Assembly: GCA_047623825.1 (NCBI GenBank)
Contig: JBLHOS010000001.1
Location: 1-64,000 of the forward strand
DNA from: JBLHOS01 sp047623825
GTDB taxonomy: Bacteria; Pseudomonadota; Alphaproteobacteria; Rhodobacterales; Rhodobacteraceae
Direction of reading: 5' to 3'
Length of the DNA: 64,000 bases
Below the pieces are notes generated by a model. The model was not told where the DNA came from, searched no databases, and was given only the letters and a program-made list of their open reading frames with translations. The translations under genes and the position numbers were made by a program. Numbering within the stretch: position 1 is the stretch's first letter; each line of letters opens with the position of its first letter. Positions 43,222 to 51,372 of the stretch are shown here, piece by piece.

Positions 43222-43983
43222 TCAGACCCAATTCAAAGCTTGCCCTTGGCGAAATATCGCTTGGGCTTCGTCAGTGTAGTCATCGCCGTCTTTTAGGTGA
43301 CTTTTCCCCTGATGCAGAACCAGCGGGGCCAGTAGCTGCGTTGCTGCACGGCCCGCTTTTCTAGTCCGTAAGAGAATGCGACCTGCTGGCCTACCTAGCC
43401 GTGATGTAAGGGGCTTAATCGCGATGCTGCCCATGCTGGGCGGCAAAGCGGCCAACAGTTCAGGCAATCTTTCTGCCAATGTGATTGTTGTCAGCCACCC
43501 CTTTGGGGTCAGTCTGCGGCAGGCAACGTCTGTCCAGACACTAAGCGGAGTTTCCTCGCGCAGGGCTTGTTCGCGTCCCGGATTGCGCGCGGGCGTGCCG
43601 CCACCAGCCGGATAATAGGGCGGATTAAAAAAGACATGATCGAAGGACCGGATGCGCAAGGCGTCTGGCAGGCTTGAAATGTCCGCCGTGATCCCTTCGA
43701 AGTCGGCACCATTCTCACCGGCATTGCGCACAGCGAGGTCTGCGTAATCTGCCTGCCGCTCCACTCCGACCAACGAAAGGTCCGGGATGCGCGCGCCAAG
43801 ACATAGTATGGCAACGCCCACGCCGCAGCCCAACTCTAACACGGATTGGCCGGTGCGGGCGTCAACGGCTGCTGCCAGCAACACCGGGTCTGTGGCCGCG
43901 CGGTAGCCATCCTTGGGTTGCCACGCCGTCACGCGCCCACCAAGGAATTTGTCGGATGTCAGTTTGTGACGGGGGAACGGCAT
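43222..43983 (-). CDS. tRNA1(Val) (adenine(37)-N6)-methyltransferase-like protein (TrmN6 family)
   Basis: A 253-residue SAM-dependent methyltransferase of the COG4123 family. Motif I is VLELGCGVGVAILCLGAR, and FFNPPYY is the N6-adenine (N-P-P-Y) catalytic motif. The N terminus includes GGRVTAWQPKDGYRAATDPVLLAA, characteristic of TrmN6-like enzymes. Actual target is not proven. Its ATG immediately follows the stop of the DUF2007 gene. Confidence 0.87.
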   Translation of the reverse strand: MPFPRHKLTSDKFLGGRVTAWQPKDGYRAATDPVLLAAAVDARTGQSVLELGCGVGVAILCLGARIPDLSLVGVERQADYADLAVRNAGENGADFEGITADISSLPDALRIRSFDHVFFNPPYYPAGGGTPARNPGREQALREETPLSVWTDVACRRLTPKGWLTTITLAERLPELLAALPPSMGSIAIKPLTSRLGRPAGRILLRTRKAGRAATQLLAPLVLHQGKSHLKDGDDYTDEAQAIFRQGQALNWV

Positions 43984-44202
43984 TCAGTCTTCCACAACGT
44001 CGATGTCATTGTCTTTCATCGCGATGCGCGCTTGAAACAGATCTGCCTGCCGGACCATCAACCGCCGGGGCAGAATTCCAATTGATCCTTCAAGGACGCT
44101 CATATGGACGTCCATCTCGAACACCTCTATATCCTCGCCTGACAGAAGGGCTGAGGCAAAGGCGATGATCGTCGGGTCGTTGCTACGAAGAAGTTCTTTC
44201 AT
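43984..44202 (-). CDS. DUF2007 family protein
   Basis: A 72-residue protein beginning MKELLRSNDPTIIAFASALLSGEDIEVFEMD, the typical pattern of DUF2007, small putative signal-transducing proteins. It is directly followed by the methyltransferase gene with no spacer and is divergent from the polyprenyl synthase gene with 57 bases between starts. No clear Shine-Dalgarno sequence was seen. Confidence 0.82.
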   Translation of the reverse strand: MKELLRSNDPTIIAFASALLSGEDIEVFEMDVHMSVLEGSIGILPRRLMVRQADLFQARIAMKDNDIDVVED

Positions 44203-44259
44203 AGACAGCGATCTAGGCACCTTGCCGCCGCTTGTCGAGAGAAGGTAAGAAAAACCATC

Positions 44260-45261
44260 ATGAGCTTGGACGAAGCAGCGACCAAACCCCACGATCGGCT
44301 AAGCCGATATCTGGCTGACGATATGCTGGCTGTTAATGACTTGATCCGGACCCGGATGGCGTCAGAGCACGCGCCGCGGATCCCCGAGGTGACAGCTCAT
44401 CTTGTCGAGGCTGGTGGCAAACGCATCCGTCCAATGATGACGTTGGCCGCGGCGCGCCTGTGTGGCTACGAGGGTGAGGATCATCAAAAGCTGGCAGCGA
44501 CGGTTGAGTTTATTCATACGGCCACATTGCTGCATGATGATGTCGTAGATGAAAGTGGTCAGCGACGTGGCAGGCCGACGGCCAACCTGCTTTGGGACAA
44601 TAAATCCAGTGTTCTGGTCGGTGATTACCTGTTTGCTCGTTCGTTCCAACTGATGGTCGAAACTGGATCACTGCGGGTCTTGGACATTTTGGCAAACGCA
44701 TCGGCCACCATTGCCGAGGGCGAAGTTTTGCAGCTGACAGTGGCCCAAAACTTGGCCACGACTGAAGCGATTTATGTGCAAGTCGTCCGTGGAAAAACGG
44801 CGGCCCTGTTTGAGGCAGCTACCGAAGTGGGCGGCGTGATTGCGAACGCCTCGGCTAATCAAATTGCGGCTTTGGCGCGTTATGGTGATGCCCTTGGCGT
44901 TAGCTTTCAGATCGTCGATGATCTGTTGGATTACTCTGGTGCCGTGGATCAGATCGGCAAGAATACCGGCGATGATTTTCGGGAGCGTAAGTTGACGTTG
45001 CCCGTGATCAAGGCGGTGGCGCAGGCCACTGCGGAGGAGCGCGTGTTCTGGGTTCGTGTCATCGAAAAAGGCAAACAAGTCGATGGTGATCTGGAACACG
45101 CCATTGAGTTGTTGAAGAAATATGGAACGCTTGATGAGACCCGACTGGAAGCCTTGGGATATGCCCAGATCGCCAAAGACGCGATACATGAGCTGCCAGA
45201 ACATCCGCTGCGCGACATGTTGAGCGATCTTGCCGACTACGTAGTCGCGCGGATCAGATAA
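44260..45261 (+). CDS. ispB: Polyprenyl diphosphate synthase (ubiquinone side chain)
   Basis: A 333-residue trans-prenyltransferase. The first aspartate-rich motif is LHDDVVDES with RRGRPTAN after it, and the second is VDDLLDYSG; GKNTGDDFRERKLTLP follows. Such enzymes build the octa- or decaprenyl tail of ubiquinone from IPP; chain length is not deducible. Its end overlaps the end of ispE by 8 bases in convergent orientation, pairing two isoprenoid genes. Confidence 0.94.
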   Translation: MSLDEAATKPHDRLSRYLADDMLAVNDLIRTRMASEHAPRIPEVTAHLVEAGGKRIRPMMTLAAARLCGYEGEDHQKLAATVEFIHTATLLHDDVVDESGQRRGRPTANLLWDNKSSVLVGDYLFARSFQLMVETGSLRVLDILANASATIAEGEVLQLTVAQNLATTEAIYVQVVRGKTAALFEAATEVGGVIANASANQIAALARYGDALGVSFQIVDDLLDYSGAVDQIGKNTGDDFRERKLTLPVIKAVAQATAEERVFWVRVIEKGKQVDGDLEHAIELLKKYGTLDETRLEALGYAQIAKDAIHELPEHPLRDMLSDLADYVVARIR

Positions 45262-46090
45262 GCACGCGGGCGGCGGCGATCCACCAATCAGAATGGGCGG
45301 CCTGAAGACTGTCGGCAGCCCGCCTTGCGTGGTCATTGTCTGCAAAAATCCCGAAACAGGTCGCACCAGATCCGCTCATCCGGGCAAGTGCGCATTCGGG
45401 TGTGTCGCGCAAAGCATTCAACGTTGTTGCAATGACCGGTGCTAGCGCGAGGGCGGGTGGTTCCAGATCGTTGCGTTGCCGCGATAGCCAATCGACGAAG
45501 CCGTTGAACCCCTGCCAATCCAAGGGTTGCATCGCTGCATTAGTCCTTGAGTTGAGCCCGTTGAAAACGGAGCCTGTGGGCACCTCGATACCTGGGTTGA
45601 CCAAAACGCACCACATCTGGGGCAGGCTCGGAACGTCTACCAAAACATCTCCGATCCCTGACATCCGCGTCGGTCTACCCCGCAGGCAAACGGGCACGTC
45701 CGCCCCCAAGCGCAGCGCCTCTGCGGTCGCAATAACCGGCGTGTTTGTTAAACAGGCCAATGCCCGCAATGCGGCGGCGGCATCGGCTGACCCACCTCCA
45801 AGTCCGGCCGCATGCGGAAGGTTTTTCTCAAGCTCAAATGCAAAACCTGCCCCATTGCCCTGAAGAGCCGCGGCGCGATTGATAAGATTTTCGGGCCCAT
45901 TGGGTACGCCTTGCGCCATTGGCCCCTTGATTGTCAGGGGCGCGCCGACATCCGGTGTTATTTGCAGCCAATCGCCCAGATCCAAAAACACGACCAGACT
46001 ATCCAGCAAATGATATTCGTCATCGCGCTGTCCGGTCACGTGCAGTGTCAGGTTCACTTTAGCAGGTGCGAACTCCCGAAACGGGGTCAC
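45254..46090 (-). CDS. ispE: 4-diphosphocytidyl-2-C-methyl-D-erythritol kinase
   Basis: A 278-residue GHMP kinase of the MEP isoprenoid pathway. The N-terminal FAPAKVNLTLHVTGQRDDEYH and the ATP-binding PHAAGLGGGSADAAAAL loop are diagnostic, and RMSGSGATCFGIF is the third GHMP motif. Its start overlaps the TPR gene by ATGA. Confidence 0.96.
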   Translation of the reverse strand: MTPFREFAPAKVNLTLHVTGQRDDEYHLLDSLVVFLDLGDWLQITPDVGAPLTIKGPMAQGVPNGPENLINRAAALQGNGAGFAFELEKNLPHAAGLGGGSADAAAALRALACLTNTPVIATAEALRLGADVPVCLRGRPTRMSGIGDVLVDVPSLPQMWCVLVNPGIEVPTGSVFNGLNSRTNAAMQPLDWQGFNGFVDWLSRQRNDLEPPALALAPVIATTLNALRDTPECALARMSGSGATCFGIFADNDHARRAADSLQAAHSDWWIAAARVLI

Positions 46091-47784
46091 TGGCTCTCGG
46101 AGCTCGCCGCCTCGTCCTCAAGGACAGCATCAAGCCCAACATCCAGTTTAAGCCGAATACGGGTTGCGTCGGCATTTTCAGGTTCAAAAGATAAGGCGCG
46201 ACTCCATTGGAATTCTGCTTCGCGAACGCGACCGACCTTCCAATAGACGTCACCCAAATGGTCGTTGATGATCGGATCGTTTGGAACCAACTCTACGGCC
46301 CGCTCCATCGGTGCGACGGCTTCCTCATACCGGCCCAACCGGTAAAATACCCAGCCAAGCGAATCGACGATATAGCCGCTGTCGGGTCGGGCTAAGACAG
46401 CGCGCTCAATCATATCCAACGCCTCATCCAGATTGCGTTTCTGCTCAACCAAAGAATAGCCAAGGTAATTCAGGACCTGTGGTTGATCAGGGCTAAGCGC
46501 TAGGGCGCGTCTGAAATCGGCCTCTGCGACCTCAAGATTTCCAATACGTTCGTGGCTGATCCCGCGGGCATAGAACAAGAACCAATACCGCTCCTGATCA
46601 TGGTCGACTAATTCTAAGGCTCGATCATATGCCGTGATTGCGCTCTCAAATTCTTCCATCTGGCGCAAGGTATCGCCAAGCCCGGCCTGCACGGTTGCAA
46701 GATCAGGGTGGTTTCGCGCAAGTGACCGAATAACCTCTAGCGCTGCTTCTTCTTGCCCCATTGAGAACAGCGCGTCAGCGCGCCCTTGTTCTGCGGCCAC
46801 CGAGAGGGGGTGGTTAATCGGCACCATCGCATAAGCATCTGCGGCCAAATAAAACTGCTCATCATCTCGCAAGATCTCAGCGGCTAGCAGCAATGCGTCC
46901 ACATGGCCGGGATCAATATAATGAGCGGCTCGCGTATAGATCAGGGGTAGCGTGATCCCTGTATCGGTTCCAAGCGCGCGGGCCACCGAAAAGAATACCT
47001 CGGCAATGCCTTGGTTCGGGGTCAACACGAAATCATAGGGACGGGTGGGATCAGCCAAGATCGCATCGCGTAAGGTTAACAGCGCCGGGTCGGCGCTGCG
47101 GACCAAGGCAAATTGCAGCAGGGTGTCAGCGTCGTCGACGCGGTCCAGTTGGACCAAAACCTGCGCATGCGCAGAAATCCCACGCGCACTCAGCTGCTGA
47201 GGCCCAAACTCCTCACCCGAAAGGATTGCATCGGCGCCTTCAAAATCACCGACTGAGGCGCGGGCTAAGGCTAATTGAAATTGAGCCAATGACGCGACCG
47301 GGCTGCCGTTTGACGCTTGCTGAAATTCCTCTACGGCCAGGCCCATATTGCCAAGACCCAGTTGGAGCCAGCCTGAGACCATGCCATCGACCAGCGGACC
47401 TGCACCCTCACCGGCGGCGATTGCGGCCAGTGCCTCGTCAAACTCTCCACCGCCAATACGGATCACTTGCCGGGTCAGCAGTGCCAGCTCTTGCCCGTTA
47501 TGTGATGTGAGCGAGGTATCAAGCAGGGCACTTGCATCGTTCCACCGGCCAAGTGCGGTCAGTGCGTAAACTGCATTGTTGATCAAGCTCTGATTGGTTG
47601 GATCAACTTCCAGTGCGCGCAGAAAATATGTTGCTGCTTGGGCGTGGTCGCCACTGACAACGGCTTGCCGCGCTGCAAGGTACGATCCGGCAAGGCCGAT
47701 GCGGTCTTGCGCCAGCGCCAAATTCGGGTTCAGCACAGATAATCCAAGGCCAAGGACCATGGCTATGGGGGCAAAGCGGGGCAT
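46087..47784 (-). CDS. Tetratricopeptide-repeat periplasmic protein
   Basis: A 565-residue protein with a Sec signal peptide (about residues 1-25, ending ALA) and many TPR units, for example AATYFLRALEVDPTNQSLINN, ALELVDHD, ADFRRALALSPDQPQVLNYLG and APMERAVELVPNDPIINDHLGD. TPR arrays mediate protein binding; relatives in this group are of unknown role, possibly envelope or secretion related. AGGAG precedes the start. It is translationally coupled to ispE. Confidence 0.9.
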   Translation of the reverse strand: MPRFAPIAMVLGLGLSVLNPNLALAQDRIGLAGSYLAARQAVVSGDHAQAATYFLRALEVDPTNQSLINNAVYALTALGRWNDASALLDTSLTSHNGQELALLTRQVIRIGGGEFDEALAAIAAGEGAGPLVDGMVSGWLQLGLGNMGLAVEEFQQASNGSPVASLAQFQLALARASVGDFEGADAILSGEEFGPQQLSARGISAHAQVLVQLDRVDDADTLLQFALVRSADPALLTLRDAILADPTRPYDFVLTPNQGIAEVFFSVARALGTDTGITLPLIYTRAAHYIDPGHVDALLLAAEILRDDEQFYLAADAYAMVPINHPLSVAAEQGRADALFSMGQEEAALEVIRSLARNHPDLATVQAGLGDTLRQMEEFESAITAYDRALELVDHDQERYWFLFYARGISHERIGNLEVAEADFRRALALSPDQPQVLNYLGYSLVEQKRNLDEALDMIERAVLARPDSGYIVDSLGWVFYRLGRYEEAVAPMERAVELVPNDPIINDHLGDVYWKVGRVREAEFQWSRALSFEPENADATRIRLKLDVGLDAVLEDEAASSESQ

Positions 47785-47889
47785 ACGGCTCTCCTATTAG
47801 TCAACCCAAAGGTAGGGCGCGCAAACATCAGAGGCAATGCGGCGCGGGCACAGACCCGAGAAGAATTCGCCGACCTGATGCGGAAGTGA

Positions 47890-49542
47890 TCACATATTGG
47901 GGTAGTTTGGCCCATCGCCGCCCTGTGGCACCGTCCAATTGATGTTTTGGGACGGATCTTTGATGTCGCAGGTTTTGCAATGCACGCAGTTTTGGAAGTT
48001 GATCACAAAGCGTGTTTCTTTTCCGGCCTCTTCGATAAACTCATAAACACCGGCCGGGCAATAACGCGCCGACGGACCAGCAAATTTCGGCAGATTGACC
48101 GAAACAGGAATGCTTGGGTCTTTGAGTTTTAGGTGCACAGGCTGGCCTTCGGCGTGATTGGTCATCGCAAAGCTGACATTGGTCAGCCGGTCAAAAGACA
48201 GCTTTCCGTCTGGCTTGGGGTAATCAATAGGCGCGAATTTTCTGGCCTCACCTGTGGCCTCTGCATCTGACTTACCGTGCTTGAGCGTACCTAGAAAGGA
48301 AAAGCCGAACAGGGTGTTGGTCCACATATCGAACCCGCCAAGGCCAAGCGATGCCAAAAGGCCAAATTTTGACCAGAGCGGTTTGACGTTGCGAACACGC
48401 TTGAGGTCTTTGGCGATCGGGCCGCTGCGCAGCTCAGCCTCATATGCGGGCAGCTCATCACTGCTCCGGCCGGCTTGGATCGCCTCGAACGCCGCTTCTG
48501 CGGCTGCTTTTCCAGATAGCATCGCGTTGTGATTGCCCTTAATGCGCGGGACGTTCACCAAACCGACACCGCACCCCAGAATGGCGCCTCCGGGGAATGT
48601 TGATTTCGGCATGGATTGCCAACCACCTTCGGCGATTGCGCGCGCTCCATAAGCCACGCGTTTTCCGCCCTTCAACAGCTCAGCGACCATCGGGTGATGC
48701 TTGAAGCGTTGAAATTCCATGTAGGGGTTTATGTAGGGGTTTTCATAGTTCAAATGGACGACAAAGCCGACGTAGACCTGATTGTTGTCCAGATGATAAA
48801 TGAACGACCCACCGCCAGCGTTCTTGCCCAAAGGCCAGCCCATGGTGTGCACCACTTTGCCCTCGCGATGCTTTTCTGGGCTGATTTCCCAGATCTCTTT
48901 CATACCGAGACCAAATTTTTGCGGATCACGGCCCTCAGACAGGTTGTATTTCGCCATGACCTCTTTGGTCAGGGAGCCGCGCACACCTTCGCCCAGAAAG
49001 ACGTATTTGCCGTGTAGTTCCAATCCGGGCTCATAGCTGTCTGACGGAGTGCCATCAGCATTCAGGCCAAACTCACCGGCAACCACGCCTTTGACTTCGC
49101 CGTTTTCGCCATAGACCAGTTCGGAACATGACATGCCGGGGAAAATCTCGACGCCCAGCTCTTCGGCCTGTTCAGCCATCCAGCGGCAAACATTTCCCAT
49201 AGAGACGATGTAGTTACCGTGATTGCTCATAAGCGGCGGCATCATCATATTAGGCAGGCGGACCTCACCGCCCTCACCCAGCATATAAAAGTGATCTTCG
49301 GTCACAGGCACGGTGATGGGCGCGCCCTTTTCTTTCCAGTTGGGCATCAGTGCAGTCAGGCCAGAGGGATCCAAAACTGCCCCAGATAGGATGTGCGCCC
49401 CAACTTCTGAGCCCTTTTCCAGCAGCACGACGCTTAGATCAGCGTCCAGTTGTTTCAACCGAATCGCAGCTGCCAAACCCGAGGGCCCCGCGCCAACGAT
49501 GACGACATCGTATTCCATGGACTCACGCTCAAACTCAGCCAT
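47890..49542 (-). CDS. Electron transfer flavoprotein-ubiquinone oxidoreductase
   Basis: A 550-residue ETF-QO, which passes electrons from electron-transfer flavoprotein to ubiquinone during fatty and amino acid oxidation. The FAD fold is VVIVGAGPSGLAAAIRL at the N terminus. The C-terminal 4Fe-4S ligands are in ARYCPAGVYE and NCVHCKTCDIKDP. AAGGAA is placed upstream of the start at 49542. It is membrane-associated without a full transmembrane helix. Confidence 0.96.
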   Translation of the reverse strand: MAEFERESMEYDVVIVGAGPSGLAAAIRLKQLDADLSVVLLEKGSEVGAHILSGAVLDPSGLTALMPNWKEKGAPITVPVTEDHFYMLGEGGEVRLPNMMMPPLMSNHGNYIVSMGNVCRWMAEQAEELGVEIFPGMSCSELVYGENGEVKGVVAGEFGLNADGTPSDSYEPGLELHGKYVFLGEGVRGSLTKEVMAKYNLSEGRDPQKFGLGMKEIWEISPEKHREGKVVHTMGWPLGKNAGGGSFIYHLDNNQVYVGFVVHLNYENPYINPYMEFQRFKHHPMVAELLKGGKRVAYGARAIAEGGWQSMPKSTFPGGAILGCGVGLVNVPRIKGNHNAMLSGKAAAEAAFEAIQAGRSSDELPAYEAELRSGPIAKDLKRVRNVKPLWSKFGLLASLGLGGFDMWTNTLFGFSFLGTLKHGKSDAEATGEARKFAPIDYPKPDGKLSFDRLTNVSFAMTNHAEGQPVHLKLKDPSIPVSVNLPKFAGPSARYCPAGVYEFIEEAGKETRFVINFQNCVHCKTCDIKDPSQNINWTVPQGGDGPNYPNM

Positions 49543-49744
49543 CGGTCATTCCTTTGGATAGGCACTGTGGATCATCACAGAAAAACAATGTTCAGCAGGG
49601 CCTAGCGTGTCTTTGACATATTGGTCAATTGCGACGTGGCATCACTTTGTGCCTGATTTGCACAGGGTTCCAAAAACTTAAAACATGGCGTATCGCCCTT
49701 GTTGGCCTATTTAGTATTGCCAGTGTATCCCGGTGGAGAACCCA

Positions 49745-50062
49745 ATGTCGATTTTACGGATGATCTATTTGGCACTGGCGATCGCCGGTACCATCTTACC
49801 AATGTACTATTTCGTCAGCTGGTTTCAAGAGTTTGGCTGGAGCCTGAGCGCCATGATTGACGCTTGGTACGTTAATGATGCGACCCATGGGTTGGTCTGG
49901 GATCTGACAATTGCTGCAATCGCATTGACTGTCTGGATCCTTGCAGAGGCCGTGACCCGTCGTGATTGGCTATCGCTAATCGCCGTTCCCTGCACCTTTG
50001 CCATCGGCATCTCGTGCGGCCTGCCGCTTTATCTTTTTCTCCGTTCAAGGCCTTCTTACTGA
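49745..50062 (+). CDS. DUF2834 family membrane protein
   Basis: A 105-residue protein with three hydrophobic segments (about residues 3-22, 50-66 and 76-96). The arrangement and motif ILPMYYFVSWF match DUF2834, of unknown function. Start 49745 has GGAG 8 bases upstream. Its stop overlaps the lysA start (TGATG), so it is translationally coupled to lysA. The preceding 202 bases carry no gene but include TTGACATATTGGTCAA, a short inverted repeat at 49613-49628. Confidence 0.85.
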   Translation: MSILRMIYLALAIAGTILPMYYFVSWFQEFGWSLSAMIDAWYVNDATHGLVWDLTIAAIALTVWILAEAVTRRDWLSLIAVPCTFAIGISCGLPLYLFLRSRPSY

Positions 50063-51327
50063 TGGATCATTTTCTTTACCGCGATGGTGAGTTGTACGCC
50101 GAAGATGTCCCTTTGACCGAAATCGCTGCACAGGTCGGCACGCCGTTCTATGTCTATTCGACCGCGACCCTAACTCGGCACTACCGTCTGTTCAAAGATG
50201 CGCTGGAAGGTATGCCAAACATGGTCTGCTTTGCGATGAAGTCGAACAGCAATCAGGCCGTCCTGAAGGTTTTGGGCGATTTGGGTGCAGGCATGGATGT
50301 TGTCTCAGCTGGGGAATACTTGCGTGCGCGCGCCGCTGGCGTTCCCGGTGATCGGATCGTCTTTTCGGGTGTTGGGAAAACTGGTGATGAGATGCGGTTG
50401 GCGCTGACAGGTGGCATTCGACAGTTTAATGTCGAGAGTGAGCCTGAGATGATCATGCTGTCGCAGGTTGCGAGCGGATTGGGGCTGACGGCACCGATCA
50501 CGATTCGCGTTAACCCCGATGTCGACGCCAAGACCCATGAAAAGATCTCGACTGGGAGGGCTGAGGACAAATTTGGCATTCCGATCGCCAAGGCACGGGC
50601 AGTTTATGCCATGGCAGCCCGTCTTCCTGGCATCGATGTGATTGGCATTGATGTGCATATCGGCAGCCAATTGACCGATTTGGCGCCGTTTGAGGCGGCG
50701 TACCTTAAGGTGGCCGAGCTTACTCGGCAACTCCGCGCTGATGGCCACACGATCCGGCGCCTTGATTTGGGTGGTGGCCTTGGCATCCCGTATGAACGCT
50801 CAAACGTGGCCCCGCCGCTGCCCGCAGAGTATGGCGCGCTGATTAAGCGAACGGTCGGGGATCTAGACGTTGAGATTGAGATTGAACCGGGCCGCCTGAT
50901 TTCAGGGAACGCGGGCCTGATGCTGACCAAGGTTATCTATGTAAAGGAGGGTGACGGTCGCGATTTCCTCATATTAGATGCGGCAATGAACGACCTTATC
51001 CGACCGTCGATGTACGGTGCATATCACGATATCATTCCGGTTGTGCAGCCCGCACCGGGCGTCGAACAACGCCCCTATGACATCGTCGGCCCGATTTGTG
51101 AAAGTGGTGACACATTTGCGAAGCAACGTCAGATGCCCCCTGTTCAGGCTGATGATCTGATCGCTTTCAGATCTGCCGGTGCGTATGGTGCTGTCATGTC
51201 GAGCGAATACAATTCCAGGCTGCTTATTCCGGAGGTTTTGGTGAAAGGTGATCAATTCGCCGTCATCCGACCGCGCCCGACATTTGACGAGATGATAAAT
51301 CGCGATATCGTTCCTGAGTGGCTGTAG
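50062..51327 (+). CDS. lysA: Diaminopimelate decarboxylase
   Basis: A 421-residue PLP enzyme making lysine from meso-diaminopimelate. The PLP lysine lies in CFAMKSNSN; other marks are HIGSQL, LDLGGGLGIPY, EIEPGRLISGNAG and the active-site ICESGDTFAK. Start 50062 overlaps the previous stop. It is followed by the TIGR02302 gene, an alphaproteobacterial pairing. Confidence 0.97.
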   Translation: MDHFLYRDGELYAEDVPLTEIAAQVGTPFYVYSTATLTRHYRLFKDALEGMPNMVCFAMKSNSNQAVLKVLGDLGAGMDVVSAGEYLRARAAGVPGDRIVFSGVGKTGDEMRLALTGGIRQFNVESEPEMIMLSQVASGLGLTAPITIRVNPDVDAKTHEKISTGRAEDKFGIPIAKARAVYAMAARLPGIDVIGIDVHIGSQLTDLAPFEAAYLKVAELTRQLRADGHTIRRLDLGGGLGIPYERSNVAPPLPAEYGALIKRTVGDLDVEIEIEPGRLISGNAGLMLTKVIYVKEGDGRDFLILDAAMNDLIRPSMYGAYHDIIPVVQPAPGVEQRPYDIVGPICESGDTFAKQRQMPPVQADDLIAFRSAGAYGAVMSSEYNSRLLIPEVLVKGDQFAVIRPRPTFDEMINRDIVPEWL

Positions 51328-51372
51328 GCGGCGATTGTGCCGATTGTGGACCCGAGTTCCTTGAAAGGGACC